Shown here one piece after another: positions 1 to 6,447 of a DNA stretch of 15,550 bases. The notes under the pieces were generated by a model. It saw nothing but the letters and a program-made list of their open reading frames with translations. It searched no databases and was not told the origin of the DNA. Made by a program: the position numbers and the translations under genes. Source of the DNA: WHTX01 sp038255145 (GTDB lineage: Bacteria; Actinomycetota; Acidimicrobiia; Acidimicrobiales; CAIXPF01). The first letter of the stretch is position 1; each line of letters starts with the position of its first letter. Location of the stretch: the NCBI GenBank assembly GCA_038255145.1, contig JBBSLP010000091.1, positions 1 to 15,550 of the forward strand, in the 5' to 3' direction.

Positions 1-1
1 A

Positions 2-40
2 GCCCTCGGCCACACCGTCACCCTCGCCCCCGCCGCCTGA
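2..40 (+). CDS. 3' end of an unidentified ORF inside the repeat (possibly transposase)
   Basis: A frame open from the window edge reads ALGHTVTLAPAA and stops with TGA at 38-40. Third positions are almost all G or C, as in real genes here. It lies about 100 bases inside the tip of the inverted repeat and points towards it, which is where the 3' end of a transposase gene would lie. Twelve residues are too few to name a family, so the transposase reading rests on context only. Confidence 0.35.
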   Translation, partial: ALGHTVTLAPAA

Positions 41-141
41 CACCCCACCCCCACAACACACTCCGGGGTGAGGGGCTCCGCCCCCCACCCCGGACCACAC
101 GCGCCACCGCCTCAACCAACTACAGGGAATTTTCCGGTCAG
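4..141 (+). repeat. Left copy of a 138-bp perfect terminal inverted repeat
   Basis: Bases 4-141 are the exact reverse complement of 15413-15550, by base-by-base comparison. The copy holds the last codons of an open frame (stop at 38-40), a strong hairpin (62-94), and a tip that reads CCGGTCA towards the window interior, so the element would have TG...CA ends as in the IS3, IS21 and IS481 groups. The tip meets the thiolase gene directly and supplies its TGA stop. I infer the end of an insertion sequence, family not identified. A repeat of this length at both ends could also be where a short-read assembly broke in a multi-copy element. Confidence 0.9.
62..94 (+). terminator. Strong GC hairpin after the repeat-borne ORF
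   Basis: Arms 62-76 and 80-94 pair over 15 positions with one A-C mismatch and a 3-base TCC loop. It follows the stop at 38-40 by 21 bases. There is no T tract after it, so it is either an actinobacterial-type terminator or a subterminal structure of the element. The mirror copy is at 15460-15492. Confidence 0.5.
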
Positions 142-1310
142 TAGATCTCGATGAGGCCGGCCGCGCCCTGGCCGCCACCGATGCACATGGTCACGACGCC
201 CCAGTGGGCACCCCGGCGCTTGCCCTCCTGCAGGATGTGGCCGGCGCAACGGGTGCCGGTCATGCCGAAGGGGTGGCCGACGGCGATCGAGCCGCCGTTG
301 ACGTTGTACTTGGCCGGGTCGATGCCCAGGGTGTCGCGGGCGTAGAGGCACTGGCTGGCGAAGGCCTCGTTGAGCTCCCACAGGTCGATGTCGTCCACGG
401 TCAGGCCGTGGCGGGCCAGGAGGCGGGGGACGGCGTAGATGGGACCGATGCCCATCTCGTCGGGCTCGCAGCCGGCCACGGCCCAGCCCTTGAACGCGCC
501 CATGGGCTCGATGCCCCGGCGCTCGGCCTCGGCCGCCTCCATCATGACCACCGCCGCGGCGCCGTCGGAGAGCTGGCTGGCGTTGCCGGCGGTGATGAAG
601 TTGCCCTCGCCGCGCACGGGGGCCAGCTTGGCCAGGCCCTCGATGGTGGTCTCGGGCCGGTTGCACTCGTCACGGTCGACGATGTAGTCGACGATGGTCT
701 CTTCCTTCGTCTCCCGGTTGACCACCTTCATCTTGGTGGCCATGGGGACGATCTCGTCCTCGAAGAGGCCGTTGGCCTGGGCCGCGCCCATGCGCTTCTG
801 GGACTCGAGGGAGTATTCGTCCTGGTACTCGCGGCTGACGTTGTAGCGCTTGGCCACGATGTCGGCGGTCTCGATCATGGCCATGTAGATGGCGGGGTAG
901 TGCTCGGGCAGGGCGGGGTCCATGTTGATGGAGCCGCCCATGCCCGGGTTGGGCATGGAGATCGACTCGACGCCACCGGCCACGACGACGTCGGCGCCGT
1001 CCTGCTTGATGTAGTTGGCGGCCGAGGCGATGGCGTTGAGGCCCGACGAGCAGTGGCGCTGCACGGTGGAACCGGCCGTGGTGACGGGCAGGCCGCCGAG
1101 GAGGCCGGCCAGGCGGGCCAGGTTGCCGGCGCCGTGGGCGCCGTTGCCGAGGTAGACGTCCTCGACAGCCTCGGGCTCGACGCCGGACTTGGCCACGGCG
1201 TGCTGGATGGCGTGGGCGGCCATGGTCATGGCCGGGGTGAGGTTGAACCCACCGCGGGCCGACTTGGCCAGCCCGGTGCGGGCGTAGGAGACGATGACGG
1301 CTTCGCGCAT
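138..1310 (-). CDS. Thiolase (acetyl-CoA C-acyltransferase)
   Basis: Thiolase of 390 residues, the usual length of the family. It condenses acyl-CoA with acetyl-CoA or cleaves 3-ketoacyl-CoA, in the cytoplasm, most likely in fatty-acid beta-oxidation. Visible motifs are the nucleophile Cys87 in QRHCSSGLNA, the NEAF box at 314-317, His346 in GHPFGMTG, and the second active-site Cys376 in CIGGGQGAAG. The ATG at 1308-1310 is chosen because homology starts at MREAVIVSYARTG, with a purine-rich GGGGAA about 6 bases upstream; the open frame runs on to 1469 without thiolase-like sequence. The last codons are GAG ATC TAC, and the TGA stop falls in the tip of the terminal repeat, so the native C-terminus may have been slightly different. 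The substrate (short or long chain) cannot be read from the sequence. Confidence 0.93.
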   Translation of the reverse strand: MREAVIVSYARTGLAKSARGGFNLTPAMTMAAHAIQHAVAKSGVEPEAVEDVYLGNGAHGAGNLARLAGLLGGLPVTTAGSTVQRHCSSGLNAIASAANYIKQDGADVVVAGGVESISMPNPGMGGSINMDPALPEHYPAIYMAMIETADIVAKRYNVSREYQDEYSLESQKRMGAAQANGLFEDEIVPMATKMKVVNRETKEETIVDYIVDRDECNRPETTIEGLAKLAPVRGEGNFITAGNASQLSDGAAAVVMMEAAEAERRGIEPMGAFKGWAVAGCEPDEMGIGPIYAVPRLLARHGLTVDDIDLWELNEAFASQCLYARDTLGIDPAKYNVNGGSIAVGHPFGMTGTRCAGHILQEGKRRGAHWGVVTMCIGGGQGAAGLIEIY

Positions 1311-1329
1311 GTGAGGTTCCCCGGGGTGT

Positions 1330-1369
1330 TCGTTCGGTGGTGTCGTTCGGTGCTGACCGAGCGCTAGGT
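1330..1369. promoter_or_regulatory. Operator-like repeats upstream of the thiolase
   Basis: The 207-bp gap between the divergent thiolase and oxidase genes holds a 10-bp direct repeat TCGTTCGGTG at 1330-1339 and 1343-1352. Just beyond is a 14-bp near-palindrome ACCGAGCGCTAGGT at 1356-1369 (one mismatched pair). On the thiolase strand the palindrome overlaps TACCTA, a possible -10 box. Such palindromes are typical of TetR-family control of acyl-CoA genes in actinobacteria, but no regulator gene is in the window. This is inference from symmetry and position. Confidence 0.4.
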
Positions 1370-1517
1370 ACGCCCTTCTAGTCGAACTGGCGGACAGCCG
1401 CGGGGCGCGAGCCGACCACCAGGGCCGTTCGGCCCGGGAGCGAGGACCTTGGGCCCTGGCTGGAGCCACGGCGTCAGCGCACCATCGCCCTGACGGCTAC
1501 CGAGGAGAAGAACCGAC

Positions 1518-2630
1518 ATGTCCGAGGTCGAGAACGAGCCAACCACGGAACCGCGCGGGGTCGATCGGCGTGCGTTCCTGGGGCTCTTCGCCGGCGGGGT
1601 TGGCGGGGCTGCACTGGTCGCAGCCACTGCGGCCAGCGCCTGGCCGCGCGACATCGCGATGGCGGACACCCAGGTGGGGACCGGCGCCGGGGTGGTCACC
1701 GATCACGGCGGCCAGACGACCGAGACGACGGCGGCCGCCGACCCCTTGGCGAGCGCTCGCGAGATGGATGCCATGCACAAGGCGGGCATCGACCAGTTCC
1801 TGGCCAACATGACCTCCCCGATAACCGCCGGCAAGGGCGCCGTCGATCTCGAGTGGCGCATGGACGGCGGCGTGCGCGTCTTCGAGCTGACCTGCGCCCC
1901 CGTCGACTGGGAGGTCACCCCCGGCAAGATCGAGAAGGCCTTGGCCTTCAACGGGATCGTGCCCGGGCCCACCCTCCGGGTGGTCGAGGGCCAGCCGGTG
2001 CGCATCGAGGTCCAAAACGACATGGACCAGAGCACCGGGGTGCACTGGCACGGCCAACGGTTGCCCAACTCCATGGACGGGGTCCCGTTCCTCACCCAGC
2101 TGCCGATCGAGCCCGGGGCGTCCTTCACCTACGAGTTCACGCCAGGCCCCTTCGGGAGCCACATGTACCACTCGCACCACAACGCGGCCGAGCAGGTGAC
2201 CAAGGGTCTGCTGGGTGCGCTCATCGTCGAACCGGCCAACCGGGCCGCCGAGCCGGCGTACGACAAGGACTACCTGTACATCCTCAACGACGCGTTGGGC
2301 GGCTTCACCATCAACGGCAAGGGCTTCCCCGCCACCGACGCCTACACGGCCAAGGTCGGCGAGCGCCTGCGGTTCCGCTTCATGAACGAGGGCGTGATGG
2401 TGCACCCCATCCACCTGCACGGCATGACCTTCGAGATCTTCGCCAGGGACGGTTACCCGCTGCCGCAGCCGTTCCTGTGCGACACCATCACGGTGGCGCC
2501 CGGTGAGCGGTGGGACGCCATCGTCGTGGCCGACAACCCCGGGAACTGGGCCTTCCACTGCCACATCCTGACCCACGCCGAGAGCCCTCATGGCATGTTC
2601 GGCATGGTCAGCGTCCTGATCGTCGAGTAG
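1518..2630 (+). CDS. Tat-exported two-domain multicopper oxidase
   Basis: A 370-residue multicopper oxidase expected to oxidise a small reductant or metal and reduce oxygen to water outside the membrane. A twin-arginine signal (VDRRAFLGL, Arg17-Arg18, then a hydrophobic run to about 41) predicts export of the folded enzyme. Copper ligands appear in the expected four clusters: HWHG (176-179), HMYHSHH (215-221), HPIHLHG (296-302) and HCHILTHAESPHGM (347-360). Cys348 with its flanking His and Met360 marks the type 1 site in the second domain; the first domain has Ser at the matching place (HSH), so it carries no type 1 copper. The length and two cupredoxin domains fit small two-domain laccase-like oxidases rather than three-domain laccases or CueO. 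AGGAG lies at 1503-1507 before the ATG. The cupredoxin gene follows after 9 bases, probably as one transcript. The natural substrate is unknown. Confidence 0.9.
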   Translation: MSEVENEPTTEPRGVDRRAFLGLFAGGVGGAALVAATAASAWPRDIAMADTQVGTGAGVVTDHGGQTTETTAAADPLASAREMDAMHKAGIDQFLANMTSPITAGKGAVDLEWRMDGGVRVFELTCAPVDWEVTPGKIEKALAFNGIVPGPTLRVVEGQPVRIEVQNDMDQSTGVHWHGQRLPNSMDGVPFLTQLPIEPGASFTYEFTPGPFGSHMYHSHHNAAEQVTKGLLGALIVEPANRAAEPAYDKDYLYILNDALGGFTINGKGFPATDAYTAKVGERLRFRFMNEGVMVHPIHLHGMTFEIFARDGYPLPQPFLCDTITVAPGERWDAIVVADNPGNWAFHCHILTHAESPHGMFGMVSVLIVE

Positions 2631-2639
2631 GAGCCCCCG

Positions 2640-3161
2640 ATGACCACCACCCACCAACCCGTCGACGCGCCCGCTGGGGCGGACAGCAACGGATCCGACG
2701 TGCCGCCGGAGCCTGCCACCAGGCGCCCGGTCCCCCGTCACCGCGACGGCATCAGCCCGGGGACGTTGGCGTTGGGCGCCATCTTCATCGCCGCCTTCGC
2801 CTTCCTGGCCGCCACATTCGCGGTGGTCCTCGCCGCCCGCTCGGTGGACGAGCACCGGGCCGTTGCCGCCATGATCGCCTCCGGTGGCGGTGCCCCCGCG
2901 GCCGTGGCCGTGTCGCTGGCTGAGTTCAGCATCACCCCCGACGCCATCACCGTGCCCGCAGGGACGACCACGTTCACGGTCACCAACGACGGCACGGTCA
3001 TCCACAACCTTGTGGTCGAAGGGCGGACCACGCCCGACATCGAGTCCGGCGGCTCGGCCGACCTCGAGGTCGAACCCCTGGCTGCGGGCACCTACTCGAT
3101 CCACTGCGCCATCCCCGGCCATGAGGCCGCAGGCATGGTGGGCACCATCACCGTGACGTGA
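2640..3161 (+). CDS. Membrane-anchored cupredoxin (blue copper protein)
   Basis: A 173-residue protein with a polar N-terminal tail (1-40), one membrane helix (about 41-66), an Ala/Gly linker and a C-terminal plastocyanin-like domain (about 92-173). The type 1 copper ligands are visible as His122, Cys156, His161 and Met166, in the C-x4-H-x4-M spacing of plastocyanin-type sites. It should sit on the outer face of the membrane and pass single electrons. The ATG follows the oxidase stop by 9 bases, with GGAG overlapping that stop. The pairing suggests that it donates electrons to the two-domain oxidase or carries them between the respiratory chain and that enzyme; the sequence cannot decide which. 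Confidence 0.85.
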   Translation: MTTTHQPVDAPAGADSNGSDVPPEPATRRPVPRHRDGISPGTLALGAIFIAAFAFLAATFAVVLAARSVDEHRAVAAMIASGGGAPAAVAVSLAEFSITPDAITVPAGTTTFTVTNDGTVIHNLVVEGRTTPDIESGGSADLEVEPLAAGTYSIHCAIPGHEAAGMVGTITVT

Positions 3162-3177
3162 TCGGGTGCGGCACGCC

Positions 3178-4029
3178 TCAGAACAGCGTGGCCGGCTGGG
3201 CGTCGACGGGCACGGGCAGGGGAGCCAGCCCGGGTACGAGGGTGCGGACCTGGCCGTGGAAGCGCCGGGCCAGGGCGGGGGAGTCGACGTTGTCCGGCGT
3301 GTGCAGGAAGAAGGTGGGTCGACGCCCCTCGCCCAGCCACGCCGCCACCACGGGAACCCACGGCTGCCAGCCCGCTTCGGTGGCGGCTACGTCGTCCCGG
3401 CCCAGGTAGCGGACCACAGGCCGGTCGCCCAGGGCGGTGGTGCGGCGGGGGAGTCGGGGCTTGTGGGCCCAGCCGCCCCGCTCGGCCTCGCTGGTGGGAG
3501 CGGCGGAGAAGAGGGTGGTGGTGTCGAAGGGGATCCACTCGGCGCCGTTGTCGACCAGCAGGCGCTCGAGGGCCTTGGCCGGGGCCGAACCGTCGAAGAA
3601 GCGGGGGTGGCGGACCTCGACGGCCCAGCGGTGGCGGCGGGGCAGGGTGGCCAGGAACGTGGCCAGGGCGCCGAGGTCGGTTGGGCCGAACGTGCCCGGC
3701 AGCTGGATGGAGATGGTCTCGGCCCGGGGTCCGAGGGGTGCGAGCCGGTCGAGGAACTCGGCCACCTCTCCCTCGGTGTGGCGCAGGCGGCTGTCGTGGG
3801 TGATGGCCTTGGGCAGCTTGAAGACGAAGCGGAAGTCGTCGGGGGCCTGGGCGGCCCAGGCGGTGATGGTGTCGGCCGAGGGCAGGCCGTAGAAGGTGGT
3901 GTTGCCTTCGACGGCGTTGCACCACGAGGCGTAGGCCGGCAGCTGCTCGTCCCGCCGCAGCCCCTCAGGGAGCCAGCGGCCCTGCCACGGCTTGTGCGCC
4001 CACATCGGGCAGCCCACGTGCAGCTCCAC
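3178..4029 (-). CDS. DUF72 (YecE-like) family protein
   Basis: A 283-residue protein of the DUF72 family, which has a TIM-barrel-like fold and no established reaction. Family marks are the N-terminal HVGCPMWAH in place of the usual IGTSGW, then the block WCNAVEGNTTFYGLPS with the conserved Asn-x-x-Phe-Tyr, then FRFVFKLPKAITHD, and later WAVEVRHPRFF. The GTG at 4027-4029 is chosen because the beta strand VELHVG begins there; a downstream ATG would cut it off. A TAGCCT box (4037-4042 on this strand) lies 7 bases before the GTG, so the message may be leaderless. It converges on the cupredoxin gene with 16 bases between and diverges from the helix-turn-helix gene. Confidence 0.85.
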   Translation of the reverse strand: MELHVGCPMWAHKPWQGRWLPEGLRRDEQLPAYASWCNAVEGNTTFYGLPSADTITAWAAQAPDDFRFVFKLPKAITHDSRLRHTEGEVAEFLDRLAPLGPRAETISIQLPGTFGPTDLGALATFLATLPRRHRWAVEVRHPRFFDGSAPAKALERLLVDNGAEWIPFDTTTLFSAAPTSEAERGGWAHKPRLPRRTTALGDRPVVRYLGRDDVAATEAGWQPWVPVVAAWLGEGRRPTFFLHTPDNVDSPALARRFHGQVRTLVPGLAPLPVPVDAQPATLF

Positions 4030-4036
4030 GGCCCGC

Positions 4037-4042
4037 AGGCTA
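4037..4042 (-). promoter_or_regulatory. -10 box TAGCCT, leaderless geometry (DUF72 gene)
   Basis: On the minus strand TAGCCT is followed by 7 bases and then the GTG start at 4029. There is no Shine-Dalgarno sequence. The arrangement matches the TAnnnT box at leaderless actinobacterial promoters. The same spacing recurs before the DUF1801 gene. Confidence 0.4.
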
Positions 4043-4116
4043 GAGGAGGGCCGTGACAGCGGGCGGCGGTCGAACGCGAGTGCCGCAGATCTCTGCCGCG
4101 CACGGTAGAGATTGTC

Positions 4117-4446
4117 ATGGACCCGGTGGCAGTGGCCGAGGCGTCGAACGTGCTCGGCGTGAGTCCCCGGCGGGTGCGTCAGATGCTGGCCGACGGGCAA
4201 CTGGCGGGGTCGCGCATCGGAAGGCAGTGGCTCATCGACCGCGCTGACCTCGATGCCCTCCGTGGCTACGGGTTGGACGGCGAGGCCGACCGGCCCAACG
4301 TGTAGTTCCGGGTCGTCGACGACGGGCTGTGGCCGTTCGCACCCGACGAGGACGTCGCCCCGAGACTGGTCGTGGCCGTCGACCTGCTCGAGTCGGATGA
4401 CGAGCGGTCGCGACGGGCCGGTCTCGAACTGGCCGGACGCGCATGA
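4117..4446 (+). pseudogene. Excisionase/MerR-type HTH gene with in-frame TAG
   Basis: The first 62 codons encode a small helix-turn-helix domain of the excisionase/MerR type. The core VAEASNVLGVSPRRVRQMLADGQL, broken here as residues 4-27, is followed by the wing GSRIGRQWLIDRADLDAL. A TAG at 4303-4305 ends it at 62 residues. The same frame then stays open for 46 more codons to TGA at 4444-4446 and reads FRVVDDGLWPFAPDEDV and so on, with 38 of 46 third positions G or C, as expected of coding sequence. I read this as a gene of about 109 codons interrupted by one stop, through mutation or base-call error. The short product could still bind DNA. Debris downstream suggests a former toxin-antitoxin-like locus, but that is inference. 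Confidence 0.6.
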
Positions 4447-4918
4447 GCGCTCGTCCGGTCGTGCAGCGTGAGCCCGTTGCACTTCCTGCGTTGGGCGGTC
4501 AGGCGGGCGATCTGTGGGGCGCTGGTCGAGTTGGCCGGGGTGCGCGCTGCTGACTGGGGTTCCTGGTGGACGGCATGTCTACGGAGGGGATCGCCCACCG
4601 CTACCGCCGTGGGTCGGTGACGTTGGACGCCCTCGCTGCTCGGGGCGACCGTCGTGAAGGCGGTTGCCGTCGTGATCGATGATGCGCCTGAAGCGCCAGC
4701 GGCTCGACCTGGCCGTGCTCCTCAGCCTGGTCGACGATCCGTTCGTCATGGGCGAACAGCTGACAGCTCGGGACCGGCGACGGATCCGAGCTCGTCGAGC
4801 CCTCGCAGACCGCACCCACCGACAAGGCGATCGTTGCCGCCGCCTACCGCTGACCGCGGCCGGCCGACCTTGGCGCTGCTGCAACGATGACCTCTGGTGC
4901 GGCCGATGGGGGCGGTGG
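4447..4918. other. 472-bp stretch with decayed coding fragments, no intact gene
   Basis: No frame holds an intact recognisable gene. On the + strand, fragments with coding-like G/C third positions occur in successive frames. One around 4575-4660 reads IAHRYRRGSVTLDALAARG. Another, from 4679, reads MMRLKRQRLDLAVLLSLVDD and then DPFVMGEQLTARDRRRIRA before the codon bias fades. The change of frame between them fits a gene broken by indels. It may have been the partner of the interrupted HTH gene just upstream. I cannot assign a family. Confidence 0.4.
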
Positions 4919-5290
4919 TCAGAGGTTCGGGAGCCAGGACCGGGTGATGGCCTCGATGGCCTCCCGCTTGGCCTCGACGTCGGCGGCGTCGGCGAAGGTG
5001 GCCGTGGCCCGATCGGGGCCCTTCCAGGTCAGCAGGTCGCGGGCGTCATCGATGTGCAGCACGGGCGGGGGCTTGCGCACCTTGGCGCCGAGGTGGAACA
5101 CCACCACCAACCCGTCCTTGCCCCGCAGGTTGCAGGTGGCGAAGTGCTCGACGGTGTGGAAGCTGGGGGCGTTCCACTTGATGGCCTCGGCGATGGACGG
5201 GTCGACGCCGCGGATGATGGGGCGCAAGGCCTCGATGGCCCCCTTGTACGGGTGGTCCAGGGAGGCCAGGTAGTCGTCGACGGCGGTCAT
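4919..5290 (-). CDS. DUF1801 (YdhG-like) domain protein
   Basis: A 123-residue protein of the DUF1801 family, small cytoplasmic alpha/beta proteins of unknown function sometimes linked to iron or stress. Family marks are the N-terminal helix VDDYLASLDHPYKGAIEALR, the motif EAIKWNAPSF (35-44, equivalent to the family's IKWGMPSF), and the strand pair around LVVVFHLGAKVR. The ATG at 5288-5290 is chosen because the family begins at this helix; the open frame continues upstream to 5578 with unrelated sequence (see the antitoxin-like fragment). There is no Shine-Dalgarno sequence, but TACCGT lies 7 bases before the ATG, suggesting a leaderless message. Confidence 0.82.
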   Translation of the reverse strand: MTAVDDYLASLDHPYKGAIEALRPIIRGVDPSIAEAIKWNAPSFHTVEHFATCNLRGKDGLVVVFHLGAKVRKPPPVLHIDDARDLLTWKGPDRATATFADAADVEAKREAIEAITRSWLPNL

Positions 5291-5578
5291 GGGGCGCACG
5301 GTAGCGAGGGCCCCGAGTCCGGCCGGTTGGCGCGGCGTCGGTGCGGTGCGTTCGCCGAGCCCTGCCGGCTGCGGCTGACCCGACCGAGGTGCACGATGCG
5401 CACGGTGTGGATGTCCGTGTGGGCGCAGACCGGCGGCGCGGTCCACCTCGAACCGAGCCAGCGCCAGCTCGCCCTCGAGCTCGTCGAGTCGCTCGGCGGA
5501 CACCAGCATGACGTCGTCGTTGACGGCGACGCGCTCGCCAGCCGCTGCACGCTGGATCAACTCGTCAGCGATGTTCAC
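5291..5578 (-). pseudogene. Antitoxin-like remnant upstream of the DUF1801 gene
   Basis: From a GTG at 5576-5578 the minus strand encodes NIADELIQRAAAGERVAV, then NDDVMLVSAERLDELEGELA and LARFEVDRAAG. The VMLVSAERLDELE part resembles the end of Phd/YefM-type antitoxins. The frame then turns into low-complexity Pro/Arg/His sequence that runs into the DUF1801 start. In another frame (about 5375-5420) IHTVRIVHLGR looks like the last strand of a RelE/ParE-type toxin. This fits a toxin-antitoxin pair collapsed by an internal deletion. The recognition is by eye from short segments, so it is tentative. The rest of the gap up to 5664 shows only the promoter of the next gene. Confidence 0.3.
5298..5303 (-). 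promoter_or_regulatory. -10 box TACCGT, leaderless geometry (DUF1801 gene)
   Basis: TACCGT on the minus strand is followed by exactly 7 bases and the ATG at 5290, the same spacing as at the DUF72 gene. It argues that translation starts at 5290 and not at the longer upstream frame. Confidence 0.4.
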
Positions 5579-5639
5579 GCCGACCGAGCTACCCCTGGCA
5601 GTTCTAGCGCTTGGTGACCCAGGGCGTCGCGGAACTGAT

Positions 5640-5656
5640 TCATACGTGCGTATGAT
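5640..5656 (+). promoter_or_regulatory. Perfect palindromic operator over the DUF2071 -10 box
   Basis: TCATACGTGCGTATGA at 5640-5655 has perfect 7-base arms around a central TG. Its right arm overlaps TATGAT (5651-5656), a near-consensus -10 box 8 bases before the ATG at 5665. There is no Shine-Dalgarno sequence, so a leaderless transcript is likely. A repressor bound here would block the promoter; the size and symmetry resemble TetR- or GntR-family sites. No -35 match is obvious. Confidence 0.55.
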
Positions 5657-5664
5657 TTGGCGAC

Positions 5665-6441
5665 ATGGGCACAGGTCACCTGATGGATGAGCGGGGCCGC
5701 GACGACATCCACCCGAGCCGGTTCGATGCCGAGCCCGTGCGTCGGGCGGTCATGGTCCACGAGTGGCGGAACCTGACCTTCCTGCACTGGCGCTACGACC
5801 CCGCCGTGGTCCAGGCCCTGCTGCCTCCCGGCTACCGGGTCGAGACCTTCGACGGGTCGGCCTGGGTGGCCCTCGTCCCCTTCGAGATGGTGTTCCGGCC
5901 GCCGTTCTTGCCCGCCGTGCCCTGGGTGTCGACCTTCCCCGAGACGAACGTGCGCACCTACGTCACCGCCCCCGACGGCACCACCGGGGTGTGGTTCCTG
6001 TCCCTCGAGGCCTCGCGCCTGCACGCCGTCGTCGGCGCCCGGACGACCTACGGCCTGCCCTACTTCTGGTCGGCCATGTCGGTGGGCACGGCGGGGCCCG
6101 TGGTCACCTACCGCAGCCACCGCCGCTGGCCCGGCCCCCGGGGGGCGTCCAGCGAGGTGGCCGTCGAGGTCGGTTCGCCCTACGCCCCCGGCGAGGCCAG
6201 CGAGCACGAGCTGTGGCTGACGGCCCGCTTCCGCCTGTTCACCGTGTTCGACGGCGGCCGTCGGGCGGCGCCGGCGTCGCACGCGCCCTGGGCCCTGCAC
6301 CACGTGCGGGTCCTCCACCACCGCTCCGACCTGTTGGAAGCGGCCGGGCTGCCGTCACCGCAGGGAGAGCCCTTGGCCCATTGGTCCCCCGGTGTCGAGG
6401 TCCGCATCGGCCTGCCCCACCACGTGGGCGGCACCTCCTGA
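5665..6441 (+). CDS. DUF2071 (YqjF-like) family protein
   Basis: A 258-residue protein of the DUF2071 family, soluble and related in fold to acetoacetate decarboxylase, with no proven reaction. Characteristic stretches are the N-terminal VMVHEWRNLTFLHWRYDP, LLPPGYRVETFDGSAWVALV, the ETNVRTYV strand (about 93-100), and GVWFLSLEASRLHAVVGAR followed by GLPYFWSAM. The length is normal. The ATG at 5665 fits the leaderless promoter just upstream; the first 25 residues are variable, so a start at an internal codon cannot be excluded. It converges on the carboxyltransferase block with 6 bases between stops. The operator-like palindrome suggests control by a repressor encoded elsewhere. Confidence 0.85.
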   Translation: MGTGHLMDERGRDDIHPSRFDAEPVRRAVMVHEWRNLTFLHWRYDPAVVQALLPPGYRVETFDGSAWVALVPFEMVFRPPFLPAVPWVSTFPETNVRTYVTAPDGTTGVWFLSLEASRLHAVVGARTTYGLPYFWSAMSVGTAGPVVTYRSHRRWPGPRGASSEVAVEVGSPYAPGEASEHELWLTARFRLFTVFDGGRRAAPASHAPWALHHVRVLHHRSDLLEAAGLPSPQGEPLAHWSPGVEVRIGLPHHVGGTS

Positions 6442-6447
6442 CCACCG

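Noticed and set aside
1311..1469. Longer thiolase start at 1469
   Set aside because: The extra 53 residues are not thiolase-like and would cover the operator-like repeats; thiolases begin at the MREAVIVSYARTG position.
1497..3122. A 541-codon open frame opposite the oxidase and cupredoxin
   Set aside because: It is antisense to two genes with clear copper motifs, has low-complexity composition, and no recognisable domain.
4085..4096. GCAGATCTCTGC imperfect palindrome between the DUF72 and HTH genes
   Set aside because: The 5-base arms around TC are too short to separate from chance in GC-rich DNA, although its position between divergent genes would suit an operator.
5291..5578. 219-codon reading of the DUF1801 gene starting at 5578
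   Set aside because: The added residues are unrelated to DUF1801, include Pro/Arg/His-rich filler, and the -10 box before 5290 supports the shorter form.
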